DNA from: an uncultured Pseudomonadales bacterium
GTDB taxonomy: Bacteria > Pseudomonadota > Gammaproteobacteria > Pseudomonadales > Azotimanducaceae
Length of the DNA stretch: 64,000 nt
Direction of reading: 5' to 3'
Assembly: GCA_938017975.1 (NCBI GenBank)
Contig: CALIKQ010000006.1
Span: forward strand, 62,001 to 126,000
Positions 8,900-17,981 of the stretch are shown piece by piece (within the stretch, counting starts at the first letter, position 1; each line of letters opens with the position of its first letter). Below the pieces are notes generated by a model that saw only the letters and a list, made by a program, of their open reading frames with translations, had not been told where the DNA came from and searched no databases. The position numbers and the translations under genes were made by a program.

Positions 8900-9704
8900 T
8901 GCCGATCGTCAGTGGCGATCGACATGCTCGATCGTCCTCCTGGCCATCTGTCTCGCAGGTACTGCTTTAGCCAGCCAAAGCGAGAACACCCTACCAACGT
9001 TCGAACAGGCAGCTGAACTCTACCGCGCCAATGACTATGTCGCAGCGCACCAAGCCTTCTTAAAAATTGCCAACCAAGGCAATCCTAGAGCACAGACAAT
9101 CATTGGCATGATGCACCGGTTTGGGGAGGGCGTTCCGGTCAATCTAAAAGCGGCTTACCGCGCCTATTTCAGTGCTGCTCAGCAAGGCCACGGACCTGCT
9201 CAGTACCAAATCAGCTTAATGCTTGAGGCGGGCTCAGGCGTCGCGCAGGATCTAGATGCTGCCAAATATTGGTTGGCCAAGGCCGCTGATCAAGGTTACG
9301 AGAAAGCCATCGATCGCTCTTTTTTAGTTCTTCAAGAGGCCACGCCAACAGAATCGAGTGTGGCGGTTGATCGGGTCTGGAATTTTCAACTGCCCGAGGA
9401 TTTCAAAGCCCAACTCCAACCTGCCTCCGAGGAACTTCAAATTCCTTTTATTCGCACCCAGCTGGGCGCCATGCGTTCTAAAAATGCGGCCATTGATCTC
9501 TGGCGGCTCATTCAAGATGAGCTACCAGAGCTCACACGTGATCTGCCATTTACCATCAGTCATCACTTCGAGCCTGGTAAAACACCGGTTTACAGACTTC
9601 GGGTCGGCGATTTTCAGTCAACCAGTGATGCAGAGCGTTTTTGTTTACAAGTTCAAAAGCTGAGCCGGCGGCCTTGTTGGGTCTTGGCCAATGCCGCACA
9701 ATAG
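8853..9704 (+). CDS. Sel1-repeat and SPOR-domain periplasmic protein
   Basis: The mature part begins after a hydrophobic signal (SIVLLAICLAGTALA) and holds two to three Sel1-type repeats (ALFKIANQG-like, GEGVPVNLKAAYRAYFSAAQ, GSGVAQDLDAAKYWLAKAADQG). It ends in a SPOR-like domain (VYRLRVGDFQSTSDAERFC...RRPCWV) that in other proteins binds denuded septal glycan. Start choice is awkward: the frame is open far upstream, the signal has no ATG close by, and ATG 8853 lies inside the preceding gene (overlap 47 bp); TTG 8871 is an alternative. Probably a cell-envelope protein; function unknown. Confidence 0.7.
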   Translation: MNSLESLIPCIISTSNADRQWRSTCSIVLLAICLAGTALASQSENTLPTFEQAAELYRANDYVAAHQAFLKIANQGNPRAQTIIGMMHRFGEGVPVNLKAAYRAYFSAAQQGHGPAQYQISLMLEAGSGVAQDLDAAKYWLAKAADQGYEKAIDRSFLVLQEATPTESSVAVDRVWNFQLPEDFKAQLQPASEELQIPFIRTQLGAMRSKNAAIDLWRLIQDELPELTRDLPFTISHHFEPGKTPVYRLRVGDFQSTSDAERFCLQVQKLSRRPCWVLANAAQ

Positions 9705-9756
9705 CATTCCTTTTAGGCCCTATAGCGGACACAACGCATCAGGACAGGAGATCATT

Positions 9757-10911
9757 ATGGACACATCTTTCAGTAGCGAGGACCTCGCCTTTCAGAAACG
9801 GGTACGGGCCTTCATCGATGAAAATGTTCCATCAGGAATGGCGATGTGGACGGAGCGTTCAAAGTGGTTTGAAGCACTTCGGGAGCAAGGGGGCTGGGAT
9901 GTTCCAAAGTGGCCTGAGCACTTTGGAGGACCTGGTTTCACCGCCACCCAACGCTACATTTTTGACTCAGAAATGGGCAAGCAGCCGACACCACCCCAGC
10001 TTCCATTTGGTGTTGGCATGTTGGCACCGATTCTCATGAATTATGGCAGTGAAGAACAGCAGCAGCGTTTCTTGCCTGGCATCAGGGATGGCAGCGTTAA
10101 TTGGTGTCAAGGCTACTCCGAGCCGGGCGCCGGTTCAGACCTCGCAAACCTAAAAACCAAGGCCGTTCTGAGCGATGATGGTTCACATTACTTGGTTAAT
10201 GGCCAAAAAATCTGGACCACGCTTGCCCATATCGCGCATTGGATCTTTTGCCTGACGCGGACAAGCAGTGATGGCGCTAAGCAGGAAGGTATCACCTTTT
10301 TGTTGATTCCGATGGATGATCCCGGGGTCGAAGTTCGACCCATCATCACATTGGGCGGCAGCCATTCCGTAAATGAGGTTTACTTAACGGACGTCAAAGT
10401 TCCGGTCGAGAACCGGGTCGGCGAGGAAGGCAAAGGTTGGACTTATGCTAAAGGCCTGCTCGCCCATGAGCGTTCGGGTCTTGCTGGTATTCAAAGTTCA
10501 GTACTTGGACTCGAGAAGGCCAAAGTCAATGCTGAGAAAATCCGAATCGGCGGCGGAACGTTGCTAGATCTTCCAAGTTTTAAAAATAAAGTCGGTGTGC
10601 TTGAAGCAGAGTTACTTGCGCTTGAGTTTACCGAGATGCGCACCCTCGCTCGGGTTGCTGCCGGCGGTGATCCTGGACCTGAATCATCGATTTTAAAACT
10701 CAAAGGCACTGAAATTCAGCAGAGAATCACGGAACTGAACCTTGAGGCCGCGGGCATGTTCGCAGCGCCCTGGGGTCACGAGGCATTCGGCCCCGATTTT
10801 GCCCACGGCGCTACCCAATCGTATTTGGGAGGAAGAGCAACCACAATTTATGGTGGGGCCAGTGAAGTACAGAAAGATGTTATTGCCAAAAATGTCTTAG
10901 GTCTGGGCTGA
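9757..10911 (+). CDS. Acyl-CoA dehydrogenase, subunit of a probable heteromeric pair
   Basis: FAD flavoprotein of 384 residues with typical motifs WCQGYSEPGAGSDLA, GQKIWTT and the C-terminal IYGGASEVQKDVIAKNVLG. The usual catalytic Glu of the YEG(T/G) motif is Gly366 here, as in the FadE28/FadE29-type subunits that work as alpha2beta2 complexes and in enzymes with a relocated base. ATG 9757 follows the Shine-Dalgarno AGGACAGGAG. A second dehydrogenase gene follows after 9 bp. Substrate unknown. Confidence 0.88.
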   Translation: MDTSFSSEDLAFQKRVRAFIDENVPSGMAMWTERSKWFEALREQGGWDVPKWPEHFGGPGFTATQRYIFDSEMGKQPTPPQLPFGVGMLAPILMNYGSEEQQQRFLPGIRDGSVNWCQGYSEPGAGSDLANLKTKAVLSDDGSHYLVNGQKIWTTLAHIAHWIFCLTRTSSDGAKQEGITFLLIPMDDPGVEVRPIITLGGSHSVNEVYLTDVKVPVENRVGEEGKGWTYAKGLLAHERSGLAGIQSSVLGLEKAKVNAEKIRIGGGTLLDLPSFKNKVGVLEAELLALEFTEMRTLARVAAGGDPGPESSILKLKGTEIQQRITELNLEAAGMFAAPWGHEAFGPDFAHGATQSYLGGRATTIYGGASEVQKDVIAKNVLGLG

Positions 10912-10920
10912 GGAAGAATC

Positions 10921-12045
10921 ATGGATTTAGCATATACCGACGAACAGAACATGCTTCGCGAGAGCATCGAGAAATTTCTAGCGAGCGAATACGATCTTAC
11001 CGCGCGCCAAAAACTTGTTAGTTCCGAAACAGGTTTTAGCGGCCAGCATTGGCAAACTTATGCAGACTTGGGGTGGCTTGGGCTGCCCATTGCGGAGGAT
11101 TTTGGTGGCCTAGGCGGTGATCTCGTGGATACCATGATCATGTTCGAGGCGTTTGGCAAAGGTCTTGTTGTCGAACCTGTTTTATCAACCTTGGTGCTGT
11201 TTGCCGGTGCACTGGACATCGGGGGCTCTGAAGACCAGAAACAAGCCTATCTGCCGTCGATCGCATCAGGCGAAGTTCAAGGCGCCCTTGCTTACCTCGA
11301 AGCCGCTGCGCCAACAGACCTGCATGTTGTTGAGACAACCGCGGTCAGCGTCGATACGAACTACACCATTACTGGAACCAAGTCCGTCGTGCTGCATGCA
11401 GCGAGCGCTGATCACTTTCTGGTCTCTGCGAGAACGTCTGGCAGCGCCGACGACCCCGCAGGAATTTCTCTATTTTTAGTGCCTGCCGATAGCGACGGTG
11501 TTTCGCGCAAAGACTATCCAACGGTTGATGGCCTCAGAGCTTCTGAGCTCGTTTTTGATCAGGTCAAAGTCCCTCAAACTGCCTGTGTTGGCAATCTCGG
11601 AGAAGGTCTCACGTTACTGCAGCGAGTCATCAATCGCGGAATCCTTGCCATTTCTGCCGAGGCAGTTGGCGCAATGCAGGTCCTCTATGAGAGCACCATC
11701 GAGTACACCAAGCAGCGCGAGCAATTTGACCATCCCTTAGCAGATTTTCAGGTCGTTAAACACCGGCTGACGGAAATGTTCATTGAGTATAATCTCGCTA
11801 AGTCGCTGTGCATGAAAGCCACCATGCTCGAAAATCAGAGGACAGACGATGCGCAAAGACACATCCATGCACTCAAGTTTTTGGTTGGAAAGAGTTCTCG
11901 GTTCGTCGGTCAAAATGCGGTTCAACTGCATGGCGGCATGGGCATGACTGAGGATTTAGCTGTCGCGCACTATTTCAAGCGATTGATGATGATTGATGCA
12001 ACCTTCGGACATACAGATATTCATCTGCAAGCATTCGTGGGCTGA
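10921..12045 (+). CDS. Acyl-CoA dehydrogenase, partner subunit
   Basis: A 374-residue acyl-CoA dehydrogenase. It has GLPIAEDFGGLGGD near the N-terminus, ALAYLEAAA in place of the normal flavin-contact motif, and a C-terminal VQLHGGMGMTEDLAVAHYFKRL. The last motif is typical of the partner chain in two-gene dehydrogenases. A GAGGAAG ribosome site precedes ATG 10921 and the gene sits 9 bp after its homologue, so the two are surely co-expressed and likely form one enzyme. Confidence 0.88.
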   Translation: MDLAYTDEQNMLRESIEKFLASEYDLTARQKLVSSETGFSGQHWQTYADLGWLGLPIAEDFGGLGGDLVDTMIMFEAFGKGLVVEPVLSTLVLFAGALDIGGSEDQKQAYLPSIASGEVQGALAYLEAAAPTDLHVVETTAVSVDTNYTITGTKSVVLHAASADHFLVSARTSGSADDPAGISLFLVPADSDGVSRKDYPTVDGLRASELVFDQVKVPQTACVGNLGEGLTLLQRVINRGILAISAEAVGAMQVLYESTIEYTKQREQFDHPLADFQVVKHRLTEMFIEYNLAKSLCMKATMLENQRTDDAQRHIHALKFLVGKSSRFVGQNAVQLHGGMGMTEDLAVAHYFKRLMMIDATFGHTDIHLQAFVG

Positions 12046-12218
12046 TGTACCGGAGTAACCGACGGCTAGCATTGAGCACAACCGTCGTCGTACCCCGCAA
12101 CGCATCCATCGGTAAGCGGTTCAGAAAATCTCGAGGGCCGTAAGGTGCAGGAACTCACGACCCTTATGGAAGACCAGCAACAAACAAAAAAAGATGCGCG
12201 CCCATGAGGGCCGAAACA
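12046..12218. other. 173-bp intergenic gap
   Basis: The gap between the dehydrogenase pair and the peptidase gene contains a 6-bp inverted repeat (CGACGG at about 12060 and CCGTCG about 17 bases later) without a T-tract. I see no convincing promoter or terminator. Confidence 0.3.
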
Positions 12219-12758
12219 ATGTCCAACATTCCAATCGACCCCGCACACCACGATCTATATCGGTCCCTTGGCATCGGCGTTGAAATTCTGAAGAACTACT
12301 CCGCACCGGCTCAACGGCAAGCGAGCCCGGCAGAACTCAAGATGTTTTCAACAGCCCCAGATGGCCGATCACTGAAAGCGACGCATGCAACCGTCAAGAG
12401 TTGGCTCGACCTTCAACGGTCAGCCTCCAACGCCGGTATCGTCATCGAGGTTACCTCTGCATTTCGCTCCATTGAGTATCAAGCCCAGCTGATCAAACGT
12501 AAGCTCGAGGCAGGGACTCCCCTAGACACAATCTTAACGGTCAGTGCGATACCTGGATTCAGCGAACATCACACCGGAGAAGCACTCGACTTATTCAGCC
12601 CACCCCAAGCACCGCTGATCACTGAATTTGAGGAAACAGCTGCGTTTGAGTGGCTGAACCAGCACGCAGCCAATTTTGGCTTTTCACTGAGTTATCCCCG
12701 CGGTAACACAACTGGATTCAGCTATGAGCCATGGCACTGGAAGTTCAATCCTCAGTGA
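12219..12758 (+). CDS. D-alanyl-D-alanine carboxypeptidase family protein (VanY/M15B)
   Basis: A zinc peptidase of the M15B (VanY/DacB) type that trims D-Ala from peptidoglycan peptides. Visible are VTSAFRSIEYQ, SEHHTGEALDL (zinc ligands His and Asp) and EPWHWKF (third ligand His). About 179 residues, with no signal peptide, so either cytoplasmic or exported by another route. ATG 12219 is preferred because GAGGG lies 8 bases upstream; ATG 12204 in the same frame is possible. Its 3' end overlaps the convergent ferredoxin reductase gene by 14 bp. Confidence 0.83.
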   Translation: MSNIPIDPAHHDLYRSLGIGVEILKNYSAPAQRQASPAELKMFSTAPDGRSLKATHATVKSWLDLQRSASNAGIVIEVTSAFRSIEYQAQLIKRKLEAGTPLDTILTVSAIPGFSEHHTGEALDLFSPPQAPLITEFEETAAFEWLNQHAANFGFSLSYPRGNTTGFSYEPWHWKFNPQ

Positions 12759-13572
12759 TGATTTGCTGTGTGTATTGCGCCATTTTTCGCTGAAGGAGCG
12801 CTTGATCCTTAGATGAGAGTTCCCCTTTTACTGCTGTCTTCTCTTGGACCGCGAATACATATTTTTCGCGAATCACCCGCCTTGGTCCAAACTTAAGCGC
12901 TCTCAGCTCCCGATATACATCGTCGATCATATGAGGATTTCCGCAGACCAGGAAGAAGTCCTCGTTGGGCTCTAGGTCGAAGGTTGTTAATGCGCTCGTA
13001 ACGTAGCCAAGAGATGTCCAGGGGCCATGAACCTGTTTCTCGCGAGAGTAACAAACCGTTAAATCGAACCAATCCGCACGTGACCTCAGCTGGAGTAATT
13101 CGTCTTTAAATATAAATTCTGATTCGTCTCGAACACCCAATAATAGGTGTACCGATTCAAAGGCGTCGTGCCGATGGGTTTCAAGCTCAGACAATATCGG
13201 CAAAAAGGGCGCGAGACCAACGCTGGTCGCAACCAAGAAAAGTTGTCTATGCTCACCCTCTGGAAGCACCAACCGCCCAAAGGGTCCCCTTAGCCGGACG
13301 AGCAGTCCTGGCTCGGCATTGAACAACAACGCTGTCGCGCGCCCGCCAGAGACTTCAGAAATCACCAAGTCAAAATAGCGCTGAGAAGAATCTAAGTTCA
13401 ACTGGCCGAAGCTATAACTACGCTCAAAGTCGCCGTCACCATCACGGAAGGTCAACCGATAGAATTGTCCAGGCGTAAACACGAGTTCCTCTCCGACTTC
13501 AAAGCGGAACAACCGGGTTGAGCGCGAGAGCTGCTCGATCTTAACTAAACTGGCGGAATGCATCGTGTCCAA
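12745..13572 (-). CDS. fpr: Ferredoxin--NADP reductase
   Basis: FAD enzyme moving electrons between NADPH and ferredoxin or flavodoxin. The 275-residue chain has PGQFYRL and RSYSFGQ (FAD binding), RLRGPFGRLVLP, VATSVGLAPFLP (NADP binding) and CGNPHMIDDVY. The C-terminus runs beyond the usual Fpr end (QEKTAVKGELSSKDQALLQ...). TTG at 13572 has the Shine-Dalgarno AAGGAG 5 bases upstream; ATG 13563 would put it 14 bases away, so TTG is preferred. The 3' end overlaps the VanY-type gene. Confidence 0.85.
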   Translation of the reverse strand: MDTMHSASLVKIEQLSRSTRLFRFEVGEELVFTPGQFYRLTFRDGDGDFERSYSFGQLNLDSSQRYFDLVISEVSGGRATALLFNAEPGLLVRLRGPFGRLVLPEGEHRQLFLVATSVGLAPFLPILSELETHRHDAFESVHLLLGVRDESEFIFKDELLQLRSRADWFDLTVCYSREKQVHGPWTSLGYVTSALTTFDLEPNEDFFLVCGNPHMIDDVYRELRALKFGPRRVIREKYVFAVQEKTAVKGELSSKDQALLQRKMAQYTQQIITED

Positions 13573-13589
13573 AGGAACTCCTTGACCCT

Positions 13590-13598
13590 ATTATGACA
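13590..13598 (-). promoter_or_regulatory. Possible extended -10 promoter for fpr
   Basis: On the minus strand TGTCATAAT (13598 to 13590) is a TGn extended -10, about 18 bases upstream of the fpr start. No good -35 is visible. Confidence 0.35.
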
Positions 13599-13698
13599 CG
13601 GTTTAAGGGCAACCCCTCAAACCCGGCACTCCCTCACACCCCATTGAGAGACAAGGTTTGGTAGGCTTAGCCTCACCGGTCAAAGGTTTTCACAATTT

Positions 13699-14931
13699 AT
13701 GGACATTGCAATCATCGGTGCAGGAGCGGCTGGCTTGGCCGCAGCCTCTGTTCTGCAAAGGGATCACAAGATTACGCTCTATGAGCAATCTGCCCAAATT
13801 GGTGGGCTATGGAACGCCGATGCAAAGTACGAGAAAACACCGATCTATCCCAGCCTACGCACCAATTTGCCAATGCAACTGATGCAATACCCCAACTTCG
13901 ACTATGCACGACTTTTCGATCCTTCCGAACCCGAGGAACTTTACAATTATCCATCCTATACGCGCGTACTCTCCTACCTTGAAGCATTTACCAAAGAGCA
14001 TGCCCTATCGCAGAAAATTCATTTGAATAAGAAAATCTCAAGATTAGCGCCAGTAGAGGAGGGTTGGGACCTTCATTTTGCTGATGGACAGCTCGGTTCG
14101 GCCGATGCGGTCGTGGTTTGCAATGGCCATTACTCTGAGCCCAATCTTCCAGTGCTTGAGGGGATCGAAACGTTTCAGGGTAGGATCATGCACGCCAAGG
14201 ACTATCAAAAGCCTGACGATTTTAAGGGAAAACAGGTCCTGATTTGGGGAGGCAACGCCTCCGCGCTGGATCTCGTTCGGGAAATCAACACCACTGCCTC
14301 GCAGATTTTTTGGTGCGGACACGCAACCTCGATGTCAGAAATTGCAGCCGAATTGCCACAAGTGCGCATTAAGTCCGACCCAATCGGATTTGAGGGTGCC
14401 ACGGTTGTGCTGAAGTCTGGCGAACACCTCAACGACATCGACACAGTGCTCTTTTGCACCGGTTATCGCTATAGTTTTCCGTTTTTGGACCCTGACTTGG
14501 TCGAAGTCGACGACAACCTCGTTGCGCCCCTTTATCGCCAAATCCTATCCGTCAAGCACCCGACCCTCGCCTTCATCGGACTGCCTTTCTTGGTCATTCC
14601 ATTTCCGATGTTTCTAATCCAGAGCCAATGGCTTCGAGCGATCCTCAATGCACCCGGGAGGTTACCCGCGCCAAGCACTATGCACCTCGAGAGTCAGCGC
14701 GAGATTAAAGCGCACCTAAGATTGGGCAAGCTCAAACGACATTTTCACCGCCTTGGCCCAGGACAAGTCCAATATTTAAAACAACTGATCGACGACGCAG
14801 AACTTGATCCTATGCCGGACGATTTCTTTACGCTCCTTCAGAGAATCCAGCAGTTGCGGCAAGACTACCCATCCGATTATCGGCGAATGGCTATTTACCC
14901 TCCCTATCCATCTCATCAACCGCCCGCATAA
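13699..14931 (+). CDS. Flavin-containing monooxygenase-like FAD protein
   Basis: A 410-residue two-dinucleotide-domain oxygenase. The FAD motif GAGAAGL is at residues 7-13. LYEQSAQIGGLWN, the FMO identifying motif F-x-G-x-x-x-H-x-x-x-Y at 159-169 (FQGRIMHAKDY), a second nucleotide site IWGGNASALDL and the CTGY motif follow. FMO enzymes oxygenate soft nucleophiles such as N or S using NADPH. Similarity to trimethylamine monooxygenase is not specific enough to assign that substrate. The fpr gene diverges just upstream. The 3' end overlaps the next, convergent gene by 41 bp. Confidence 0.8.
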   Translation: MDIAIIGAGAAGLAAASVLQRDHKITLYEQSAQIGGLWNADAKYEKTPIYPSLRTNLPMQLMQYPNFDYARLFDPSEPEELYNYPSYTRVLSYLEAFTKEHALSQKIHLNKKISRLAPVEEGWDLHFADGQLGSADAVVVCNGHYSEPNLPVLEGIETFQGRIMHAKDYQKPDDFKGKQVLIWGGNASALDLVREINTTASQIFWCGHATSMSEIAAELPQVRIKSDPIGFEGATVVLKSGEHLNDIDTVLFCTGYRYSFPFLDPDLVEVDDNLVAPLYRQILSVKHPTLAFIGLPFLVIPFPMFLIQSQWLRAILNAPGRLPAPSTMHLESQREIKAHLRLGKLKRHFHRLGPGQVQYLKQLIDDAELDPMPDDFFTLLQRIQQLRQDYPSDYRRMAIYPPYPSHQPPA

Positions 14932-15550
14932 AATCAATATTGCGCGCCTCGCCCTCGGGCAGTGGCACTTCCACCAATCGCTCATCAACATCGTCGTACT
15001 CAAGGCGCAGCGCGCGGCACATCGTTGCATGCATTTCATAGGTGCAAGTGATGTATGTCAGTTCCAATATCGCCTCGTCACTCAACTCTGCTTTCAACGC
15101 AGCAAACGTTGCATCGGGCACTCGACCGCCAGCGAGCACCAGATCGTCGGTGTAAGCAAGCACTGCCCGCTCTAAGTTTGAGAAACATGTACTCGATCCC
15201 CAGGAAGGAATAGCCTCAATCTGTGCTTCTGAGAAACCAGCCCCCCGAAGGGCTTTGCAGTGTTGCGAAAAAACAAAGAGACTTCCTCGCGCATAACCCG
15301 CTCTTGCCTGACCTAGCTCTCGAAGTTTGGGGCTAATTTTTCGACTACGCCCGCGATAAAACTGGAACCCTGCGACAGCATGCCGAAAGCAATCCGGAAC
15401 CAAAGCAAACACAGTCCACCAATTACCAGGGGTTCCTGTTGCGGTGCCCGGTTGTTCGATGGGGTCTACTCCATCACCAAATACCGCATCATAGACTTGG
15501 CAAACATCCTCAGGCGCAGCTTCTCGACCCACTTGACTCAGTCTGGGCAT
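14891..15550 (-). CDS. Carboxymuconolactone decarboxylase / AhpD-fold protein
   Basis: A 219-residue helical protein with the CMD (PF02627) fold: FRHAVAGFQFYRG, ISPKLRELGQARAGYARGSLFVFSQHC and LERAVLAYTDDLVL. The AhpD CxxC pair is absent; only one Cys follows SQH. An excellent AAGGAGG ribosome site lies upstream of ATG 15550. Some family members are decarboxylases, others peroxidase-linked; the function here is unknown. The 41-bp 3' overlap with the monooxygenase suggests antisense pairing of the two mRNAs. Confidence 0.75.
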   Translation of the reverse strand: MPRLSQVGREAAPEDVCQVYDAVFGDGVDPIEQPGTATGTPGNWWTVFALVPDCFRHAVAGFQFYRGRSRKISPKLRELGQARAGYARGSLFVFSQHCKALRGAGFSEAQIEAIPSWGSSTCFSNLERAVLAYTDDLVLAGGRVPDATFAALKAELSDEAILELTYITCTYEMHATMCRALRLEYDDVDERLVEVPLPEGEARNIDFMRAVDEMDREGK

Positions 15551-15615
15551 AAATCCTCCTTTTTTGTTCCGATTAAATTACACTCATGCCAGATCATAAC
15601 GGGAATTAAAATCTT

Positions 15616-16788
15616 TTGATTCACTTCGTTCAGGGCTCTGTTACCCCCCAATTTGAACCCGTGCGCGCGGCCTTTCTCAAGCTTTGGCAACACCATGAAG
15701 TGGGTGCAAGCTTGTGCGTCTATTTTAGAGGCGAAAAAGTAGTTGATCTGTGGGGAGGCTGGCAGGACATCAACCGCTCAAAAACTTGGCACGCCGATAC
15801 TCTGGTAAACATCTACTCAACCACTAAAGGCGTTGCAGCCCTCGCTTTAGGCCATCTCCACGCAACCGGTGCCTTTGCCTACTCCGACCCTGTCAATCTG
15901 TACTGGCCTGAGTTTGCCCAAAACGCTAAGGGTGAAATCAGCATTGGGATGCTACTGTCGCATCAGGCAGGGCTCTCTGGTTTCTCTCAAAACTTGCTCG
16001 TCTCAGACCTTTATCAAACTCAGAAATTAACGAACCTGTTGGCCGGCGCTGAACCCAGCTGGATACCCGGAACACAATCGGGTTATCACGTTGTGACATG
16101 GGGGTTTCTTGCCGGTGAAATTCTACGGCGTATCACCGGAAAAACCCTAGGTTGCTATCTTCGAGAGCACATTACACAGCCGCTTGGTGCAGATTGTCAT
16201 CTGGGTCTCTTATCCCGCGATCTAGACCGCTGCGCTGATTTGATTGGCCCGAATCGAGCCAGTCGCGGCAACCAGCCATTCACCGGCGATGAACCAAGCG
16301 CATTAACGACACCGGTTTCCGAGTCTCGGAAGGCATTAAGACGGCAAGCCCAGCAAAATCCAATCATTCGGCCATTTAAAGACGCCTGTTCTACCGCATG
16401 GCGACAAGCCGAAATTCCAGCTTCAAATGGCCATGCCACAGCTGAGGGGTTGGCTCGGTTATACGCGTATGCCCTCGAGAAGAGGACCGCTAAGGTTGGC
16501 GGTTTTGGCCTTGACCAAGCCTGCAGACGCGCGGTGACAGATCAAACAGACCTTATCCTTGGGCAAACCATTGAGCGAAGTCAGGGTGGTTTCATACTTA
16601 ATCCCGGTGCCGGGTTTGGCCCCTCACGATCAGCATTCGGCCATAACGGCGCCGGCGGATCATCGGCCTTTGCAGATCCCGAACAAGAAATTGCGTTCGC
16701 TTATGTGATGAACCAAATGCAGCCCAATGGATCAGCCCCTCGCGCCCCTCGATTAGCCGATTGCTTTTATGAGTGCCTACATGATTAA
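15616..16788 (+). CDS. Beta-lactamase-fold serine hydrolase (EstB/LACTB-like)
   Basis: A class C-like serine hydrolase of 390 residues. The nucleophile motif SxxK appears as STTK with Ser68 and Lys71, GYHVVTWG takes the place of YxN, and GHNGAGG stands for the KTG/HxG box. There is no signal peptide. Close relatives are esterases rather than true lactamases. An in-frame stop at 15607 forces the start to TTG 15616, which fits the family N-terminus GSVTPQFEPVR; the next candidate, GTG 15661, would cut that. It diverges from the CMD-fold gene. Confidence 0.8.
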   Translation: MIHFVQGSVTPQFEPVRAAFLKLWQHHEVGASLCVYFRGEKVVDLWGGWQDINRSKTWHADTLVNIYSTTKGVAALALGHLHATGAFAYSDPVNLYWPEFAQNAKGEISIGMLLSHQAGLSGFSQNLLVSDLYQTQKLTNLLAGAEPSWIPGTQSGYHVVTWGFLAGEILRRITGKTLGCYLREHITQPLGADCHLGLLSRDLDRCADLIGPNRASRGNQPFTGDEPSALTTPVSESRKALRRQAQQNPIIRPFKDACSTAWRQAEIPASNGHATAEGLARLYAYALEKRTAKVGGFGLDQACRRAVTDQTDLILGQTIERSQGGFILNPGAGFGPSRSAFGHNGAGGSSAFADPEQEIAFAYVMNQMQPNGSAPRAPRLADCFYECLHD

Positions 16789-16956
16789 CCGACTGCTCCA
16801 TGCGCCGCTTGATCACGTCGCCAAACGATCTCTCGGATGAACCGGTCAACACCGAGCCTTCAGGGATAGAATGGACCGCAAATTTACTTGCACAACATCC
16901 CAAGGGCCGTCAACATACGCAGCGACAAACTCTCCAAACCATTATTTTGCCTCGTC

Positions 16957-17979
16957 ATGCGCGACTATTTTTTAAAACGGCTTCTTTTAATCCCTCCGAC
17001 CCTGATCGGTGTGACCATTATTGTCTTTGCGGTCACTCGAATTGTTCCTGGTGGACCGCTTGAGCGCGCGATCATGGAAGCGCAAGTCATGGACGCCACC
17101 GGCAGCAGTCTCTCACAGAGTGCGGGCCAGGGCATGGCCATTTCGGAGGCTCAACTCGAAAGCTTAAAAGCGTATTACGGCTTCGACAAACCCATCCTAG
17201 AGAGTTATTTGATTTGGACCGGCAAAGTGCTTCGAGGCGACCTTGGCTCCTCCTATCGCTATAACGAGCCCGTTTGGGATGTCATCCAGTCGCGATTCCC
17301 TATATCGATTTACTATGGGCTCATAACGCTAGTTTTGACCTATGCGGTCTGCATTCCACTCGGGGTGATCAAAGCGGTACGTCACCGTACGCCGGTTGAC
17401 ACCGTCTCATCAATCTTAATTTTCATTGGCTATGCGATTCCCGGCTACGCCCTAGGATCGCTACTCATGCTCTATTTTTCGGTGCGACTCGAATGGCTCC
17501 CCATGGGCGGCTTTGTCAGTTTTAGCTTCGATGATAAATCAACCTATGGAAAATTTATCGACCTCCTCGAACACTCGGCCATGCCGCTGATTTGCTACAT
17601 GGTTGGGAGCTTCGCGCTGGTCACTCTGCTTTTAAAGAACCACCTGATGGATAATTTAGCCGCTGATTATGTTAGAACGGCTGTGGCAAAAGGCGTTCCT
17701 TTTCGGCAATCGGTCCTCAAGCACGCGCTCCGAAATTCCCTCATACCGATCGCGACAACATTTGGGCAAAACATTACGCTTTTGGTCAGCGGCTCTTTTC
17801 TCATCGAACGGGTTTTTGATATCGACGGTTTTGGTCTCCTAGGACTAACCTCAATTTTGGACCGAGACTATCCTGTTGTGATGGGTATCGTCCTACTGGC
17901 CAGCCTTCTGTTGCTCATTGGCAATATTCTCTCAGACATTCTGGTTGCTCTGGTCGACCCTCGAATCCGGTTTCAGTAG
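16957..17979 (+). CDS. yejB: Peptide ABC transporter permease (YejB-type)
   Basis: Inner-membrane permease of 340 residues. The N-terminus MRDYFLKRLLLIPPTLIGV and VPGGPLER match YejB/OppB permeases. LRGDLGSSYRYNEPV, SIPLGVIKAVRH-like CIPLGVIKAVRH and the EAA loop YVRTAVAKGVPFRQSVLKHALRN follow. The frame runs upstream to 16888, but ATG 16957 begins at the conserved N-terminus; no clear ribosome site is visible. It is the first gene of a five-gene importer. A 168-bp gap upstream shows no convincing promoter. Confidence 0.88.
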   Translation: MRDYFLKRLLLIPPTLIGVTIIVFAVTRIVPGGPLERAIMEAQVMDATGSSLSQSAGQGMAISEAQLESLKAYYGFDKPILESYLIWTGKVLRGDLGSSYRYNEPVWDVIQSRFPISIYYGLITLVLTYAVCIPLGVIKAVRHRTPVDTVSSILIFIGYAIPGYALGSLLMLYFSVRLEWLPMGGFVSFSFDDKSTYGKFIDLLEHSAMPLICYMVGSFALVTLLLKNHLMDNLAADYVRTAVAKGVPFRQSVLKHALRNSLIPIATTFGQNITLLVSGSFLIERVFDIDGFGLLGLTSILDRDYPVVMGIVLLASLLLLIGNILSDILVALVDPRIRFQ

Positions 17980-17981
17980 CG

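Noticed and set aside
14804-15175. 123-codon plus-strand frame across the monooxygenase end and the CMD-fold gene
   Set aside because: It is antisense to the CMD-fold gene, and its peptide has no recognisable features.
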